A stretch of 20,495 nucleotides of DNA. Source: Nitrosopumilales archaeon CG_4_9_14_0_2_um_filter_34_16. GTDB lineage: Archaea; Thermoproteota; Nitrososphaeria; Nitrososphaerales; Nitrosopumilaceae. The translations under genes were made by a program, and so were the position numbers. Shown here in pieces: positions 11,052 through 18,961 of the stretch. Positions within the stretch are counted from its first letter, which is position 1, and each line of letters begins with the position of its first letter. The notes under the pieces are model-generated. The model was not told the DNA's origin, did no database searches, and was given only the letters and a program-made list of their open reading frames with translations. The stretch is from assembly GCA_002788515.1 (NCBI GenBank), contig PFRJ01000007.1, positions 1 to 20,495 on the forward strand, read 5' to 3'.

Positions 11052-12734
11052 ATCCTGTCTCTTTTAGAAAAATTTCCTGATCACTTTACTCCTAGGGATA
11101 TTCAAAAAGAAATACTTTCCAAGATAGAAGAGAAATTAAAATCAGGATACAAAAAAATTATCCTATGTGCTCCTACTGGAGTTGGAAAATCCCTTGTTGG
11201 TGCAACTGTTTCAAACTATTTTGAGAGTTCATTTACCGTAACTGCGTCTAAACATCTTCAGGATCAATATATCAAGGATATTCCATTTCTAAAACCAGTA
11301 AAAGGAAAACAAAATTTTCCATGTCTCAAATTAATGTCTGCTGAGAAAGTGGATAATGACAGAAGAGCCATGCGATGGGGCCTGACATGTGATAAAGGTG
11401 AGTGTCAGGAAAGAATAACTAAAAACGGCAAAGAGGTTTTTGAGGTATGTAAATTCAAGCCTACAATTAAACAAGTTGAAGAAAACACCCAAGACTCTCA
11501 ATCTTGTCATTACTATCTGCAAAAATATCATGCTCTAGTAGCAAAGCATTCTTTGTGGAATTATCATGCATTTTTTACAATTATGAAATTTAACAAGAAA
11601 CTTTTTGAGGATTATCTTGATAGGCAGGTAACTGTTTTTGATGAAGCACATAAAATCGAAGACCAAATCATTCAGTTTGTTGGATTTGACATATTCAGTG
11701 GGCAAGTAGATGAATGTAATCTTAATTCAGAAAAATATGATTTTAGAGATTTAGATTCTGTAATACAATTAACTGATGATATGGCATTTTCATATGCAAA
11801 AAAAATTAAAGACATCAAAGAAGGCTCTGCATTTCAAAAAGATCCTGATTATGAATTAATTGCAGGATTAGAGCGTCGTTATGATAGAACGGCACAAGCT
11901 AAAATCGATATTTTATCTGACAAGGATAATTTTGTTGTGAATGATCCTATAAAAGATCTGAATGGAAATTTTAGAACTATATCTGTAAAACCAATCGATG
12001 TATCGAAATTTGCAAAATCTTTTTTTGAAACTGACTATCAGCTTTTCATGTCTGCAACAATTGATCAATCAAGTTTTTGTGAAAATATGGGATTAGAAAA
12101 AGATGATGTAGCATTTGTTGATACGGAAAAATCACCATTTCCAATCGAACATAGAAAAATTGACTTGCTTAACATTCGACGATTAAGCTATGGTTCCACT
12201 GAAGAAGATGAAATTGAAGTAATCAAAACCATTGATAGAATAATGGATGAGCATTCAAATGAACGTGGATTGGTATTGACTTCCTCAATTCCTAGGTGTC
12301 AGAAAATTATCCGATATCTTTCGCCAAAAAATACTAAAAGAATCCGTCTCTGTCATAGTAAGAATCAGGATGGCAAAACACAGGATGAGGTAATTTCAGA
12401 GCATGCATCTGATCCTACAGGTGTTTTGCTCTCTTCCTCACTCTGGGAAGGTGTTGATTTGAAAGATGACTTGTCAAGATTTCAAATTATTGCAAAGATT
12501 CCCTATCCAAATTATACTGAAAAAAGAACAAAAGCCAAGATGGATAAATTCCCGCTATGGTATACTTCTCAAACTCTTACCAAGATCCTACAGGGATTTG
12601 GTCGTTCAATTAGAAGCGATGATGACTGGGCCAAAACATATGTTTTAGATACTGCTATTAACAATGTCTTTTTCAAAGGACAACAAATGATTCCCAAGGC
12701 ATACTATGATGTATTGGGAATGGAAACTAATTAG
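11052..12734 (+). CDS. XPD/DinG-like Fe-S superfamily 2 helicase, non-canonical start
   Basis: The full frame gives about 560 residues from ATC 11052 (559 from CTG 11055). Motifs are complete: Walker A APTGVGKS (residues 40-47), Walker B DEAH (197-200), SATIDQ, and motif VI QGFGRSIRSD (from 514). Between motifs I and II lie Cys at 91 (NFPC), 113, 118, 133 and 152, matching the Fe-S domain of XPD/DinG helicases. The first ATG, at 11334, would remove Walker A and C91, so it cannot be the functional start. No in-frame ATG, GTG or TTG exists between it and the stop at 11043. Likely a 5'-3' DNA repair helicase. Either a near-cognate codon is used or the start has mutated. Confidence 0.8.
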   Translation: MLSLLEKFPDHFTPRDIQKEILSKIEEKLKSGYKKIILCAPTGVGKSLVGATVSNYFESSFTVTASKHLQDQYIKDIPFLKPVKGKQNFPCLKLMSAEKVDNDRRAMRWGLTCDKGECQERITKNGKEVFEVCKFKPTIKQVEENTQDSQSCHYYLQKYHALVAKHSLWNYHAFFTIMKFNKKLFEDYLDRQVTVFDEAHKIEDQIIQFVGFDIFSGQVDECNLNSEKYDFRDLDSVIQLTDDMAFSYAKKIKDIKEGSAFQKDPDYELIAGLERRYDRTAQAKIDILSDKDNFVVNDPIKDLNGNFRTISVKPIDVSKFAKSFFETDYQLFMSATIDQSSFCENMGLEKDDVAFVDTEKSPFPIEHRKIDLLNIRRLSYGSTEEDEIEVIKTIDRIMDEHSNERGLVLTSSIPRCQKIIRYLSPKNTKRIRLCHSKNQDGKTQDEVISEHASDPTGVLLSSSLWEGVDLKDDLSRFQIIAKIPYPNYTEKRTKAKMDKFPLWYTSQTLTKILQGFGRSIRSDDDWAKTYVLDTAINNVFFKGQQMIPKAYYDVLGMETN

Positions 12735-12744
12735 TCTCAAAATA

Positions 12745-12942
12745 TTATTTTCTTTGCGCACAACCACATTTTACATAAACCATCTTGAATTCCCCATTTG
12801 TTTTGATGTTGTGTGACATTGGTCTACGACACTGTTGGCACTCTGTAAATCCAAAATATTCTTCAACTTGAACTATTTTATAATCCCACGATTTTTTCTT
12901 TTCATTCCAGAACACAGAATTTATTTCAGATGGTCTTTCCAT
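12745..12942 (-). CDS. zinc-ribbon protein, 65 aa
   Basis: The C-terminal half carries C-x2-C (ECQQCRRPM) and CGC (VKCGCAQRK) on two beta-hairpins (FGFTECQQC and FKMVYVKCGC), a compact zinc ribbon. The N-terminus (INSVFWNEKKKSWDYKIVQV) is a short beta segment. It is convergent with the helicase, with 10 bp between the stops. Function unknown; RNA or protein binding is common for such ribbons. Confidence 0.65.
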   Translation of the reverse strand: MERPSEINSVFWNEKKKSWDYKIVQVEEYFGFTECQQCRRPMSHNIKTNGEFKMVYVKCGCAQRK

Positions 12943-12978
12943 ATTCTCTGTTACAGAATAGTTTCTTTAATTAATTTC

Positions 12979-13188
12979 CTATGGGTTTAGATTTTTAAAA
13001 TCCATGCACTTTGAGTCAAATTCGTTTAGATATTTTTTAGCATTAATTTTATGATCCATGACGTATAATTCGCATGTTTCTGAATCTATTAATTGGTTAG
13101 AACTATTGTTAGTCAATACTTGTAATGCAAGGATGCACACTAGTACCATGATTACCATTATTGCAAATTTGTTTGAATAGATGTCCAT
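12979..13188 (-). CDS. membrane-anchored small protein, 69 aa
   Basis: One N-terminal membrane helix (residues about 8-27, FAIMVIMVLVCILALQVL) is followed by a short outer domain with two Cys (SETCELYV and SKCMDFK) that could form a disulfide. No family is recognised. A TTTAAAC element within a 12-bp palindrome AAACTTAAGTTT lies about 20-28 nt upstream, giving a leaderless ATG. Confidence 0.6.
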   Translation of the reverse strand: MDIYSNKFAIMVIMVLVCILALQVLTNNSSNQLIDSETCELYVMDHKINAKKYLNEFDSKCMDFKNLNP

Positions 13189-13201
13189 TGTTTCTCTTTG
13201 T

Positions 13202-13291
13202 TCAGTTTAAACTTAAGTTTGATCTAATGTGGATTTGGGTACATGTATTTTTTAGAAAACCTGTAGTAGATAGCAGTAATATGATAAGCAT
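13202..13291 (-). CDS. possible secreted microORF, 29 aa
   Basis: A 29-residue frame begins MLIILLLSTTGFLKN, a signal-peptide-like start, with one Cys near residue 17. It sits between ilvD and the membrane protein gene on the same strand. A TATAAA on this strand (13326-13331) is about 38 nt upstream, slightly far. Little else supports it. Confidence 0.22.
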   Translation of the reverse strand: MLIILLLSTTGFLKNTCTQIHIRSNLSLN

Positions 13292-13325
13292 AATGTTCTT
13301 TTTTTCTGTTATCTCTAATGGTTAT

Positions 13326-13345
13326 TTTATATCGCGATCTATAAA
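13326..13345. promoter_or_regulatory. back-to-back TATA palindrome downstream of ilvD
   Basis: TTTATA-TCGCGA-TC-TATAAA is nearly symmetrical and presents a TATA box on each strand around a CpG-rich core. It could drive leftward transcription toward the small ORFs and rightward antisense transcription into the ilvD 3' end. It is seen as sequence only. Confidence 0.3.
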
Positions 13346-13366
13346 GCTTGTGGACAAATCATTCCT

Positions 13367-15040
13367 CTATGGATTTGCAGTGGTAATTGCACCTTGTGCA
13401 GCTGAGCCTACAAGCGTTGCATATTTTGCAAGAGCTCCTGTTGTATAGTTTGGTTCTGGTTTTTTCCATGATTGTTTTCTTTTTACTAGCTCTTCTTCTG
13501 AAACATGAATGTCTATGATACATGTTTCAGTATCTATTGTAATTTCGTCACCATTTTTGACTAGGGCTATTGGTCCTCCAACATACGCTTCAGGTGCAAC
13601 ATGTCCTACCATGAATCCTCTGGTTCCTCCTGAGAACCTTCCGTCTGTAACCATTGCTACTTTTTTGCCTAATCCTTGACCTACTAGTGCCGCAGTTGTT
13701 GCAAGCATCTCTCGCATGCCTGGCCCTCCCTTTGGCCCTTCGTATCTGATAACTACAACATCTCCTTCGTCAACATCCCCTTTGGCAACTGCATCAAATG
13801 CATATTCTTCTCTGTCATACACTTTGGCTTTGCCTGTGAATTTTGTCATCTCAACTCCTGCTGTTTTAATTACTGCACCATCTGGTGCAAGACTTCCTTT
13901 GAGCACTACTGCTGTTCCTACTGAATGCAATGGATTTTCAATTGGTCTGATAATTGATTGCTCTGGTTCTGGAATAGTCATTGAATCAAGATTCTCTTGT
14001 ATTGTTCTGCCGGTAACTGTAATACAATTTCCGTTTAGTAACCCTTTGGATGCTAATCTCTTGAGAACAAATGGAATTCCACCAATTTTATCAAGACTAT
14101 TCATCACATAATTTCCACCAGGTTTCATGTCTGCGATATGTGGTGTCTTTTTTCTAATCTTTTCAAAATCATCATAAGTTAGTTTGACTCTAGCTTCATT
14201 TGCCATTGCCAACAAATGTAATATCCCATTTGTAGACCCTCCAACTGCATTTAACATAATTATTGCATTTTCAAATGCCTCATATGTCATAATGTCTCTT
14301 GGTTTGATGTTTAGTTCTAGTAATTTTGTACATGCTGCCCCTGTATCGTACACCATTTTGTTACGTCTATCATCTTCTGCAGGTGGACTGGCACTTCCAG
14401 GTAATGCTATTCCGATTGCTTCTGAAATTGATGCCATTGTATTTGCAGTAAACATTCCGCCACATGATCCTGAACTTGGACACGCAGTGTTCTCAATATT
14501 TTTTAACATCTCTAGAGATATTTGACCTGAGTCATATGCTCCAACCGCTTCGTATACGTCCACTATTGTTAACTCTTTACCATCTAGAATTCCTGGCATG
14601 ATAGTTCCGCCATACACAAATACTGATGGAAGATTTAGTCGTGCCATTGCCATCATAGTGCCAGGTAAACTTTTGTCACATCCTGCGATACCTACAATTC
14701 CGTCATACTGGTGAGCCCTAACCATTAACTCTATTGAATCTGCTATGACTTCCCGAGAGATCAATGATGATTTCATCCCCTCATGACCCATTGCAATTCC
14801 GTCACTTACTGCTATTGTGGAAAATATCCTTGGGGTTGCGCCGTTTTCTGCAACTCCTCTTTTTGCTTCTTCAGCTAATTTTGGCAATAATATGTTACAA
14901 GGTGTTGCCTCGTTTCCTGTGTGACAAACTCCGATGAATGGTTTACTAAGATCGTTATCATTTAATCCCATAGCTTTGTACATTGCTCTGTGTGGAGAAT
15001 GTGCTGTACCGTCTACAACATTTTTACTAGAAATTTCCAT
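13367..15040 (-). CDS. ilvD: dihydroxy-acid dehydratase
   Basis: IlvD (EC 4.2.1.9) dehydrates 2,3-dihydroxy-isovalerate and 2,3-dihydroxy-3-methylvalerate to the 2-keto acids in valine and isoleucine synthesis. The 557-residue length is normal. C48 (CHTGNEATPCN), C121 (GIAGCDKSLPG) and C193 (PSSGSCGGMFTAN) match the iron-sulfur cluster ligands of the IlvD/Edd family. D80 and the Lys in CDKS fit the Mg site. DGRFSGGTRG near the C-terminus carries the catalytic Ser. The ATG at 15040 is about 26 nt from an AAATTATAG box, indicating a leaderless start. No other ilv/leu genes are nearby, so it is a stand-alone unit. Confidence 0.97.
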   Translation of the reverse strand: MEISSKNVVDGTAHSPHRAMYKAMGLNDNDLSKPFIGVCHTGNEATPCNILLPKLAEEAKRGVAENGATPRIFSTIAVSDGIAMGHEGMKSSLISREVIADSIELMVRAHQYDGIVGIAGCDKSLPGTMMAMARLNLPSVFVYGGTIMPGILDGKELTIVDVYEAVGAYDSGQISLEMLKNIENTACPSSGSCGGMFTANTMASISEAIGIALPGSASPPAEDDRRNKMVYDTGAACTKLLELNIKPRDIMTYEAFENAIIMLNAVGGSTNGILHLLAMANEARVKLTYDDFEKIRKKTPHIADMKPGGNYVMNSLDKIGGIPFVLKRLASKGLLNGNCITVTGRTIQENLDSMTIPEPEQSIIRPIENPLHSVGTAVVLKGSLAPDGAVIKTAGVEMTKFTGKAKVYDREEYAFDAVAKGDVDEGDVVVIRYEGPKGGPGMREMLATTAALVGQGLGKKVAMVTDGRFSGGTRGFMVGHVAPEAYVGGPIALVKNGDEITIDTETCIIDIHVSEEELVKRKQSWKKPEPNYTTGALAKYATLVGSAAQGAITTANP

Positions 15041-15123
15041 GACACAGAAATTTTAGATTGCTATAATTTAGACTTTGTTTTCATGACCAAATCCTTAATT
15101 GAATAATCAATAGTAAGCAAGCA

Positions 15124-15327
15124 ATGGAAAAGTCAGACAAAATATTTTTAATTTGGGGAATTATTGTGATAGGATTTGTAATAATAGTTGGAATTAGCGA
15201 TACCACAGCAGAACATATTGAAACCTATGGAATTGTTTCGGCAATAGTAGACTTGTTTGCTATTATTGGATTTTTGGTGTTTGCCCCTTATGTGATTCAT
15301 AGGTTGATAGTAAAAAGGAAATTGTAA
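15124..15327 (+). CDS. two-helix membrane protein, 67 aa
   Basis: Two hydrophobic helices (IFLIWGIIVIGFVIIVGI and AIVDLFAIIGFLVFAPYVI) flank a short acidic loop (SDTTAEHIETYG). The C-terminus is basic (HRLIVKRKL), so both ends should be cytoplasmic. No family is recognised. It is divergent from ilvD with 83 bp between the starts. Confidence 0.65.
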   Translation: MEKSDKIFLIWGIIVIGFVIIVGISDTTAEHIETYGIVSAIVDLFAIIGFLVFAPYVIHRLIVKRKL

Positions 15328-15349
15328 CTACTAACTAATTTTCAATCTA

Positions 15350-15442
15350 CTATTCTACAAATTGAGAAAATTCTTGTTCAGGATCTTCTAATTGATCCCA
15401 TTTACTTTGAATGATTTTGAACATATTTTTCAATTGAAGCAT
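15350..15442 (-). CDS. helical microprotein, 30 aa
   Basis: A 30-residue ORF begins MLQLKNMFKIIQSKWDQLED and ends FSQFVE: one amphipathic helix, basic at the start and acidic at the end. A GTTAAATAC element (about 15467-15474 on this strand) lies about 28 nt upstream, the usual leaderless distance. It is convergent with the two-helix protein, with 22 bp between them. Function unknown. Confidence 0.4.
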   Translation of the reverse strand: MLQLKNMFKIIQSKWDQLEDPEQEFSQFVE

Positions 15443-15581
15443 AGAGCCAGTATGGAAAATTTGTATTTAACCATGACATAGAAATTATACGTAAAAAATT
15501 ATCTTCAGATTCTAAACTCTTTTACGAGTCCCAAAATTAGAATTGTTGATTTTTGTTAGAATTGAAACTACAAAGGTATAC

Positions 15582-15698
15582 ATGAACGATAGGGAAATAA
15601 TGGATATGACTAAGAAATTACCCAATGGACATAATATTGGTGGCGGAAATAGCCAGAAAAGACGTCAAGAGCATAAAAAAGAAAAAAATTCTGAATAG
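15582..15698 (+). CDS. basic microprotein, 38 aa
   Basis: A 38-residue ORF begins MNDREIMDMTKKLPNGHN, has a Gly-rich turn (IGGGNSQKRR) and a Lys-rich end (EHKKEKNSE). It is highly charged and probably disordered, perhaps nucleic-acid binding. I see no strong TATA box at the expected distance. Confidence 0.35.
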   Translation: MNDREIMDMTKKLPNGHNIGGGNSQKRRQEHKKEKNSE

Positions 15699-15750
15699 AA
15701 TTACTAATTTTTATTAAAATAATTTTTCTATTTCTGTTTCAAGTAGTTCA

Positions 15751-15822
15751 ATGGATTCTCTTTTTGATTCTAATACACAAAAGAAATCTACCAAGAAAAA
15801 GTCTACGGGTTGGGGATTTTAA
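15751..15822 (+). CDS. microprotein, 23 aa, ending KKKSTGWGF
   Basis: A 23-residue ORF begins MDSLFDSNTQKKSTKKKS and ends TGWGF. The acidic start, Lys/Ser/Thr linker and aromatic end look like a short conserved peptide rather than random sequence. AT-rich TTATTAAAATAATTT (about 15710-15725) lies about 30 nt upstream. Function unknown. Confidence 0.35.
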   Translation: MDSLFDSNTQKKSTKKKSTGWGF

Positions 15823-15863
15823 ACACCAATACGCTTTATTTCAAAAATAAATGGGGTATTTGC

Positions 15864-15928
15864 TCATTTACTTAGATTCATGATAACCTCGTTTTACTTA
15901 CGTTATCCTAAAAGATGATCGTAAATGA
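15864..15928 (+). repeat. nested inverted repeat, candidate RNA
   Basis: TCATTTAC (15864-15871) pairs perfectly with GTAAATGA (15921-15928). Inside, GATAAC (15882-15887) pairs with GTTATC (15902-15907) around a 14-nt loop. A CTTTATTTC element (about 15832-15840) predicts a start near 15863, at the base of the outer stem. The stretch 15823-16049 holds no ORF. An independent small RNA is possible, although no T-run follows. Confidence 0.35.
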
Positions 15929-16049
15929 AAACAATCCTACTCTCAAACAATTTCTATATCTAAGCTATTTGACTAGCATCTAACTATGTTGATATTATCT
16001 AATTGAAAACTTTCATTGAGTTTAAATTGTAAATATTTTGGATTATTCT

Positions 16050-16250
16050 ATGGAACAAAAAACTCTCGAATGTCCAGTATGTAAAAGCAACAAGGCTGAG
16101 ATTGCGGGAGAAAATATAAAACTTAGTGGACGTTTTGAAGATAAGGAATTTCTCACTACTGAATTGACAGTTTTACGATGTTCAATGTGTGGGTATTATA
16201 TGATGTTTGACAAAAATGCATCGTCATTTACTGCCAAAAATGAATCTTAG
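16050..16250 (+). CDS. zinc-ribbon protein, 66 aa
   Basis: Two CxxC knuckles, CPVCKSNKA and CSMCGYYMMF, sit at the two ends of a beta-rich core (KLSGRFEDKEFLTTELTVLR). This is the layout of a single zinc ribbon with a long insertion. A TTG at 16038 would add four residues, but the TTTAAATT box at 16021-16028 is about 26 nt from the ATG at 16050, which is preferred. It is convergent with the membrane-anchored protein, with 2 bp between the stops. Function unknown. Confidence 0.65.
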   Translation: MEQKTLECPVCKSNKAEIAGENIKLSGRFEDKEFLTTELTVLRCSMCGYYMMFDKNASSFTAKNES

Positions 16251-16252
16251 TT

Positions 16253-16849
16253 CTATTCGATTAATTCTTGATTGTCTAATTGTAACAAATATGCTTCAAT
16301 TTCTTCAGGTGTTTCAGAACCAAATACCACTAAGATTCTATCTCCTTCCATAATCTCATAATTTGTTATATCTGGCACTTGTTCTCTATTGATGAAGAAC
16401 TTTAGTGTATAGTCATCATTAGTACAAAATGATTTCCCATCTGGAAATACATAACATTGATCATCTAGACCGATACCTATTGTGTCAAACAGATACCCTA
16501 AATTCACGCCGGTAGCATGTTTGTGAATTGTGGTTCCATCGTTTCCTTCAAAATGGATCCAAGATGATTTGATCTGGAAAGCTGGACTGGAAAATTCAAA
16601 CGTATCTCCAAAAATCTTTACCAAAATAGCTGCATGTGAATGCTCACTGCCTAATGCACCTGCATTTTCTGGTCCTCCCGGTGCAGTTTCTGTCATGTTG
16701 ACAAATATCCAACCTGCATATCCCACAATTAATGCAATTCCAACTAAAACTCCAACGGCAATTAATGTCTGTTTTCTTTTTTCATTCGAATGTTTAGTAG
16801 CATAATTTTCACGTTTTTCTTCACGTTCACGCCTTTCTTTTCGTCCCAT
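16253..16849 (-). CDS. membrane-anchored His-rich extracytoplasmic protein
   Basis: The 198-residue protein has a very basic cytoplasmic N-terminus (MGRKERREREEKRENYATKH), one membrane helix (about 29-50) and an outer domain. That domain starts with SEHSHAAILV (H70, H72) and continues with SSWIHFEGNDGTTIHKHATG (H99, H109, H111) and LGYLFDTIGIGL. Five His in this arrangement suggest a metal site, plausibly Cu or Zn. C132 and C142 could be a disulfide. The end (YEIMEGDRILVVFGS) reads like a small ubiquitin- or SLBB-like beta fold, a weak resemblance. I recall similar HxH/HKHATG proteins in other prokaryotes without a known role. In a Cu-dependent ammonia oxidiser, a copper role would be reasonable but is inference. 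Confidence 0.65.
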   Translation of the reverse strand: MGRKERREREEKRENYATKHSNEKRKQTLIAVGVLVGIALIVGYAGWIFVNMTETAPGGPENAGALGSEHSHAAILVKIFGDTFEFSSPAFQIKSSWIHFEGNDGTTIHKHATGVNLGYLFDTIGIGLDDQCYVFPDGKSFCTNDDYTLKFFINREQVPDITNYEIMEGDRILVVFGSETPEEIEAYLLQLDNQELIE

Positions 16850-17057
16850 TGGATAGTAAAACTCTGAAATTTACCCTAATTAACTATTCGACATTTTCTT
16901 GCCAAATGAAATTTATGATATTTTTTGAATGTACTCAATTTATGACACATTGGCAGTTTATGAAAAAGTCAACCTTTGATCGATATTGTTATTGACAAGG
17001 TACTTTGTATTATTATTCAAATCTTAGTGTATGTGAGTTGCAAGGAAGGATTTGTTC

Positions 17058-17153
17058 ATGATTTTGTATGGTTTAAGATATTATCCTCAAAAAGATGCAT
17101 GCATTGCGGTCAAGAAGAAATCTAAAACTGTCGGATTTACTTTTTACAGTTAA
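17058..17153 (+). CDS. possible microprotein, 31 aa
   Basis: A 31-residue ORF begins MILYGLRYYPQKDACIAVKK and ends KTVGFTFYS. Alternating hydrophobic and charged residues suggest two short strands. No TATA box is well placed (the nearest TATTATTATT is about 44 nt upstream), so support rests on the residue pattern. The 208 bp before it (16850-17057) hold no ORF, only three copies of TTTATGA at 16912, 16939 and 16957. Confidence 0.3.
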   Translation: MILYGLRYYPQKDACIAVKKKSKTVGFTFYS

Positions 17154-17196
17154 GTGTGCCTATTCTTAGATTCCAGTTATGTCTGACTAGAAACAA

Positions 17197-17205
17197 TAAA
17201 TAAAA
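17197..17205 (+). promoter_or_regulatory. TATA box deciding the HIT start
   Basis: TAAATAAAA centred at about 17201, 24 nt before the ATG at 17225 but only 12 nt before the ATG at 17213. It therefore selects MSCIFCDILEG as the leaderless N-terminus. Confidence 0.55.
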
Positions 17206-17224
17206 TTGTGAGATGTATTTCTCT

Positions 17225-17632
17225 ATGAGTTGTATTTTTTGTGATATTTTAGAAGGCAAGAGAAGTGGTTATTTTCTATATGAAGATGAATACCATGTCG
17301 CATTTTTAGATAAATATCCCATAGATGTAGGTCATAGTTTGGTAATTCCAAGAAAACATCATGAAAGAATTACTGATATGGATTCTAAAGATGTCGGAAA
17401 TGTGTTTGCCATAGTTCCAAAAATCGCAAAAGCGATTCTAGATGCAACAGGAGCTGATGCGTTTAGTTTGGGCCAAAACAATGGAAGGGCGGCAAAGCAA
17501 ATCATTCCGCATGTTCATATTCATATTATTCCAAGATATAACAACAAAGGAACAGTCTGGACAAAGCGTCAAATATCAACTGATGAGCAATTGCTAGAAC
17601 TTGCAGTAAAAATCCGTACTTTTCTTACTTAG
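17225..17632 (+). CDS. HIT-family nucleotide hydrolase
   Basis: This is a histidine-triad protein of 135 residues. The motif HVHIHIIP (H96, H98, H100; catalytic middle His H98) and the N-terminal CIFCDILEGKRSG, with a CxxC that binds zinc in many members, are both present. HSLVIPRKHH and FSLGQNNGRAAKQIIPH complete the fold. Family members hydrolyse nucleotide phosphoramidates or dinucleotides (Hint/Fhit branch); the exact substrate is unknown. The ATG at 17225 is chosen from the TATA spacing; an ATG at 17213 would add MYFS. The stop lies 8 bp inside the end of prf1 on the other strand. Confidence 0.93.
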   Translation: MSCIFCDILEGKRSGYFLYEDEYHVAFLDKYPIDVGHSLVIPRKHHERITDMDSKDVGNVFAIVPKIAKAILDATGADAFSLGQNNGRAAKQIIPHVHIHIIPRYNNKGTVWTKRQISTDEQLLELAVKIRTFLT

Positions 17633-18905
17633 AGTGTCCTGGATTGTATCTCAGAATTGCACCAACTTTGCCTAAACTTGCAAGCATGTTGCCATGTTCT
17701 GCACTTCCAGAAATCACCTCTAATCTAGTCCCTGTTTTTGCTGCAAGCAATTCTAAATAATCTACAATGTCTTGTTCGTTGGCTTCAACTTCCATGGAAT
17801 TACATTCTGGACATGGGCTGCTTGTAAATTGTGTTTTTTTTGGGATGACTAGTGGTCTTTCAAGTATTTCTTCTTGAATGTGTTGACATCGTTTACACTT
17901 TCCTTCTACTCGATTCAAGTTTGTGTTATCTGTAATTAATAACACATCAACAACGTTGTTTTTTAGATACTCAATGACTTCTTTTAATCCGTATGATCCT
18001 TTTCCTGTATTACTGTTAATTTCTCTAAACAAATCTTCAACCAATTTTTTCTCTTCTACCATCCTAAAGTCTCCTAAAATATCTGCAGATTTTGCAAATG
18101 CTTCTCGTATTCCCTCAGCTCCTGAATATGATGCATCAATAGTGTTTATGATGTTGTTTTGTAATCTGTACTCTAAATAATTTCCATTAATGAAATCTTC
18201 TTTTGTAGGTCCTGGACCTGAAATTATCAATCCTTTGACTGGATAAATATCGATAAAATATTCTCTTGTAGTCTGTGCAACTCTGTTGTAAAAATAACTT
18301 AATTCCATCTCTCTTAATTTTTGGAATCTCTTTGCTGATTGACCTCCTTGTCTGTGTTTCCCTGCAACTCCTGAACCTGTTTGGCCCAACACCTCGATTT
18401 TATCACCATGTAATAATCCCCATCCTGCATCTTTTGCATCGATTGCCAAAAATCCTATGAGGTTGTCATCTTTTAGCATGTCTTTTAGAATGTCTACATG
18501 AAAATGATCATCACATCTGTATAGATACTGATTCAAATCTTTTGGAGGATCCACTTCCCATACTGTCACCACCTCACTTCCAAGTGGCCCTCCTTCTTCT
18601 GGCGGCAATGCGCCACAGAACATTACTAGACCTCTTTCTGGTGTCTTTTTGTATAGTTTTAACCTCTGAATAACTTTGCCAAGTGAATCAACAACATGTG
18701 ATCTTGTTAAATCCGATTTTATGTTATCCGCAGTTCCTTGTTCTTGTTGTAGGGAACTGATAATTTCATGGAGTTGTTTTCCTTTTGGAATATACACTGT
18801 AATAAGCTCTGTGCCTCTACCTGATTTATGGGATAGTTCTTCTAGTGTTTTTCTAATTTTATAGAGTTTGACTGAATCTTGTTTCTCTACGTTGATTTTT
18901 TCCAT
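17625..18905 (-). CDS. prf1: peptide chain release factor aRF1
   Basis: aRF1 recognises all three stop codons and triggers peptide release on the archaeal ribosome. The 426-residue protein has the three eRF1/aRF1 domains. Domain 1 carries NIKS (61-64) and YRCDDHF (129-135, the YxCxxxF stop-codon motif). Domain 2 carries KHRQGGQSAKRF, with GGQ at 187-189 that enters the peptidyl-transferase centre. Domain 3 carries a zinc-ribbon insertion with C337, C340, C365 and C368. All key residues are intact. The start is ATG 18905 with AT-rich TATA-like boxes 20-30 nt upstream. It overlaps the HIT gene by 8 bp at the 3' ends. Confidence 0.97.
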   Translation of the reverse strand: MEKINVEKQDSVKLYKIRKTLEELSHKSGRGTELITVYIPKGKQLHEIISSLQQEQGTADNIKSDLTRSHVVDSLGKVIQRLKLYKKTPERGLVMFCGALPPEEGGPLGSEVVTVWEVDPPKDLNQYLYRCDDHFHVDILKDMLKDDNLIGFLAIDAKDAGWGLLHGDKIEVLGQTGSGVAGKHRQGGQSAKRFQKLREMELSYFYNRVAQTTREYFIDIYPVKGLIISGPGPTKEDFINGNYLEYRLQNNIINTIDASYSGAEGIREAFAKSADILGDFRMVEEKKLVEDLFREINSNTGKGSYGLKEVIEYLKNNVVDVLLITDNTNLNRVEGKCKRCQHIQEEILERPLVIPKKTQFTSSPCPECNSMEVEANEQDIVDYLELLAAKTGTRLEVISGSAEHGNMLASLGKVGAILRYNPGHSK

Positions 18906-18961
18906 TTCTTCTCTTGCTTTAATATGCGAATATTAATTGATTCACTTTTGATTTCAGAGAA

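Noticed and set aside
13716..14525. Long plus-strand frames opposite ilvD
   Set aside because: They are antisense shadows of a highly conserved enzyme gene; residue content is Ser/Thr/Pro-rich and shows no domain.
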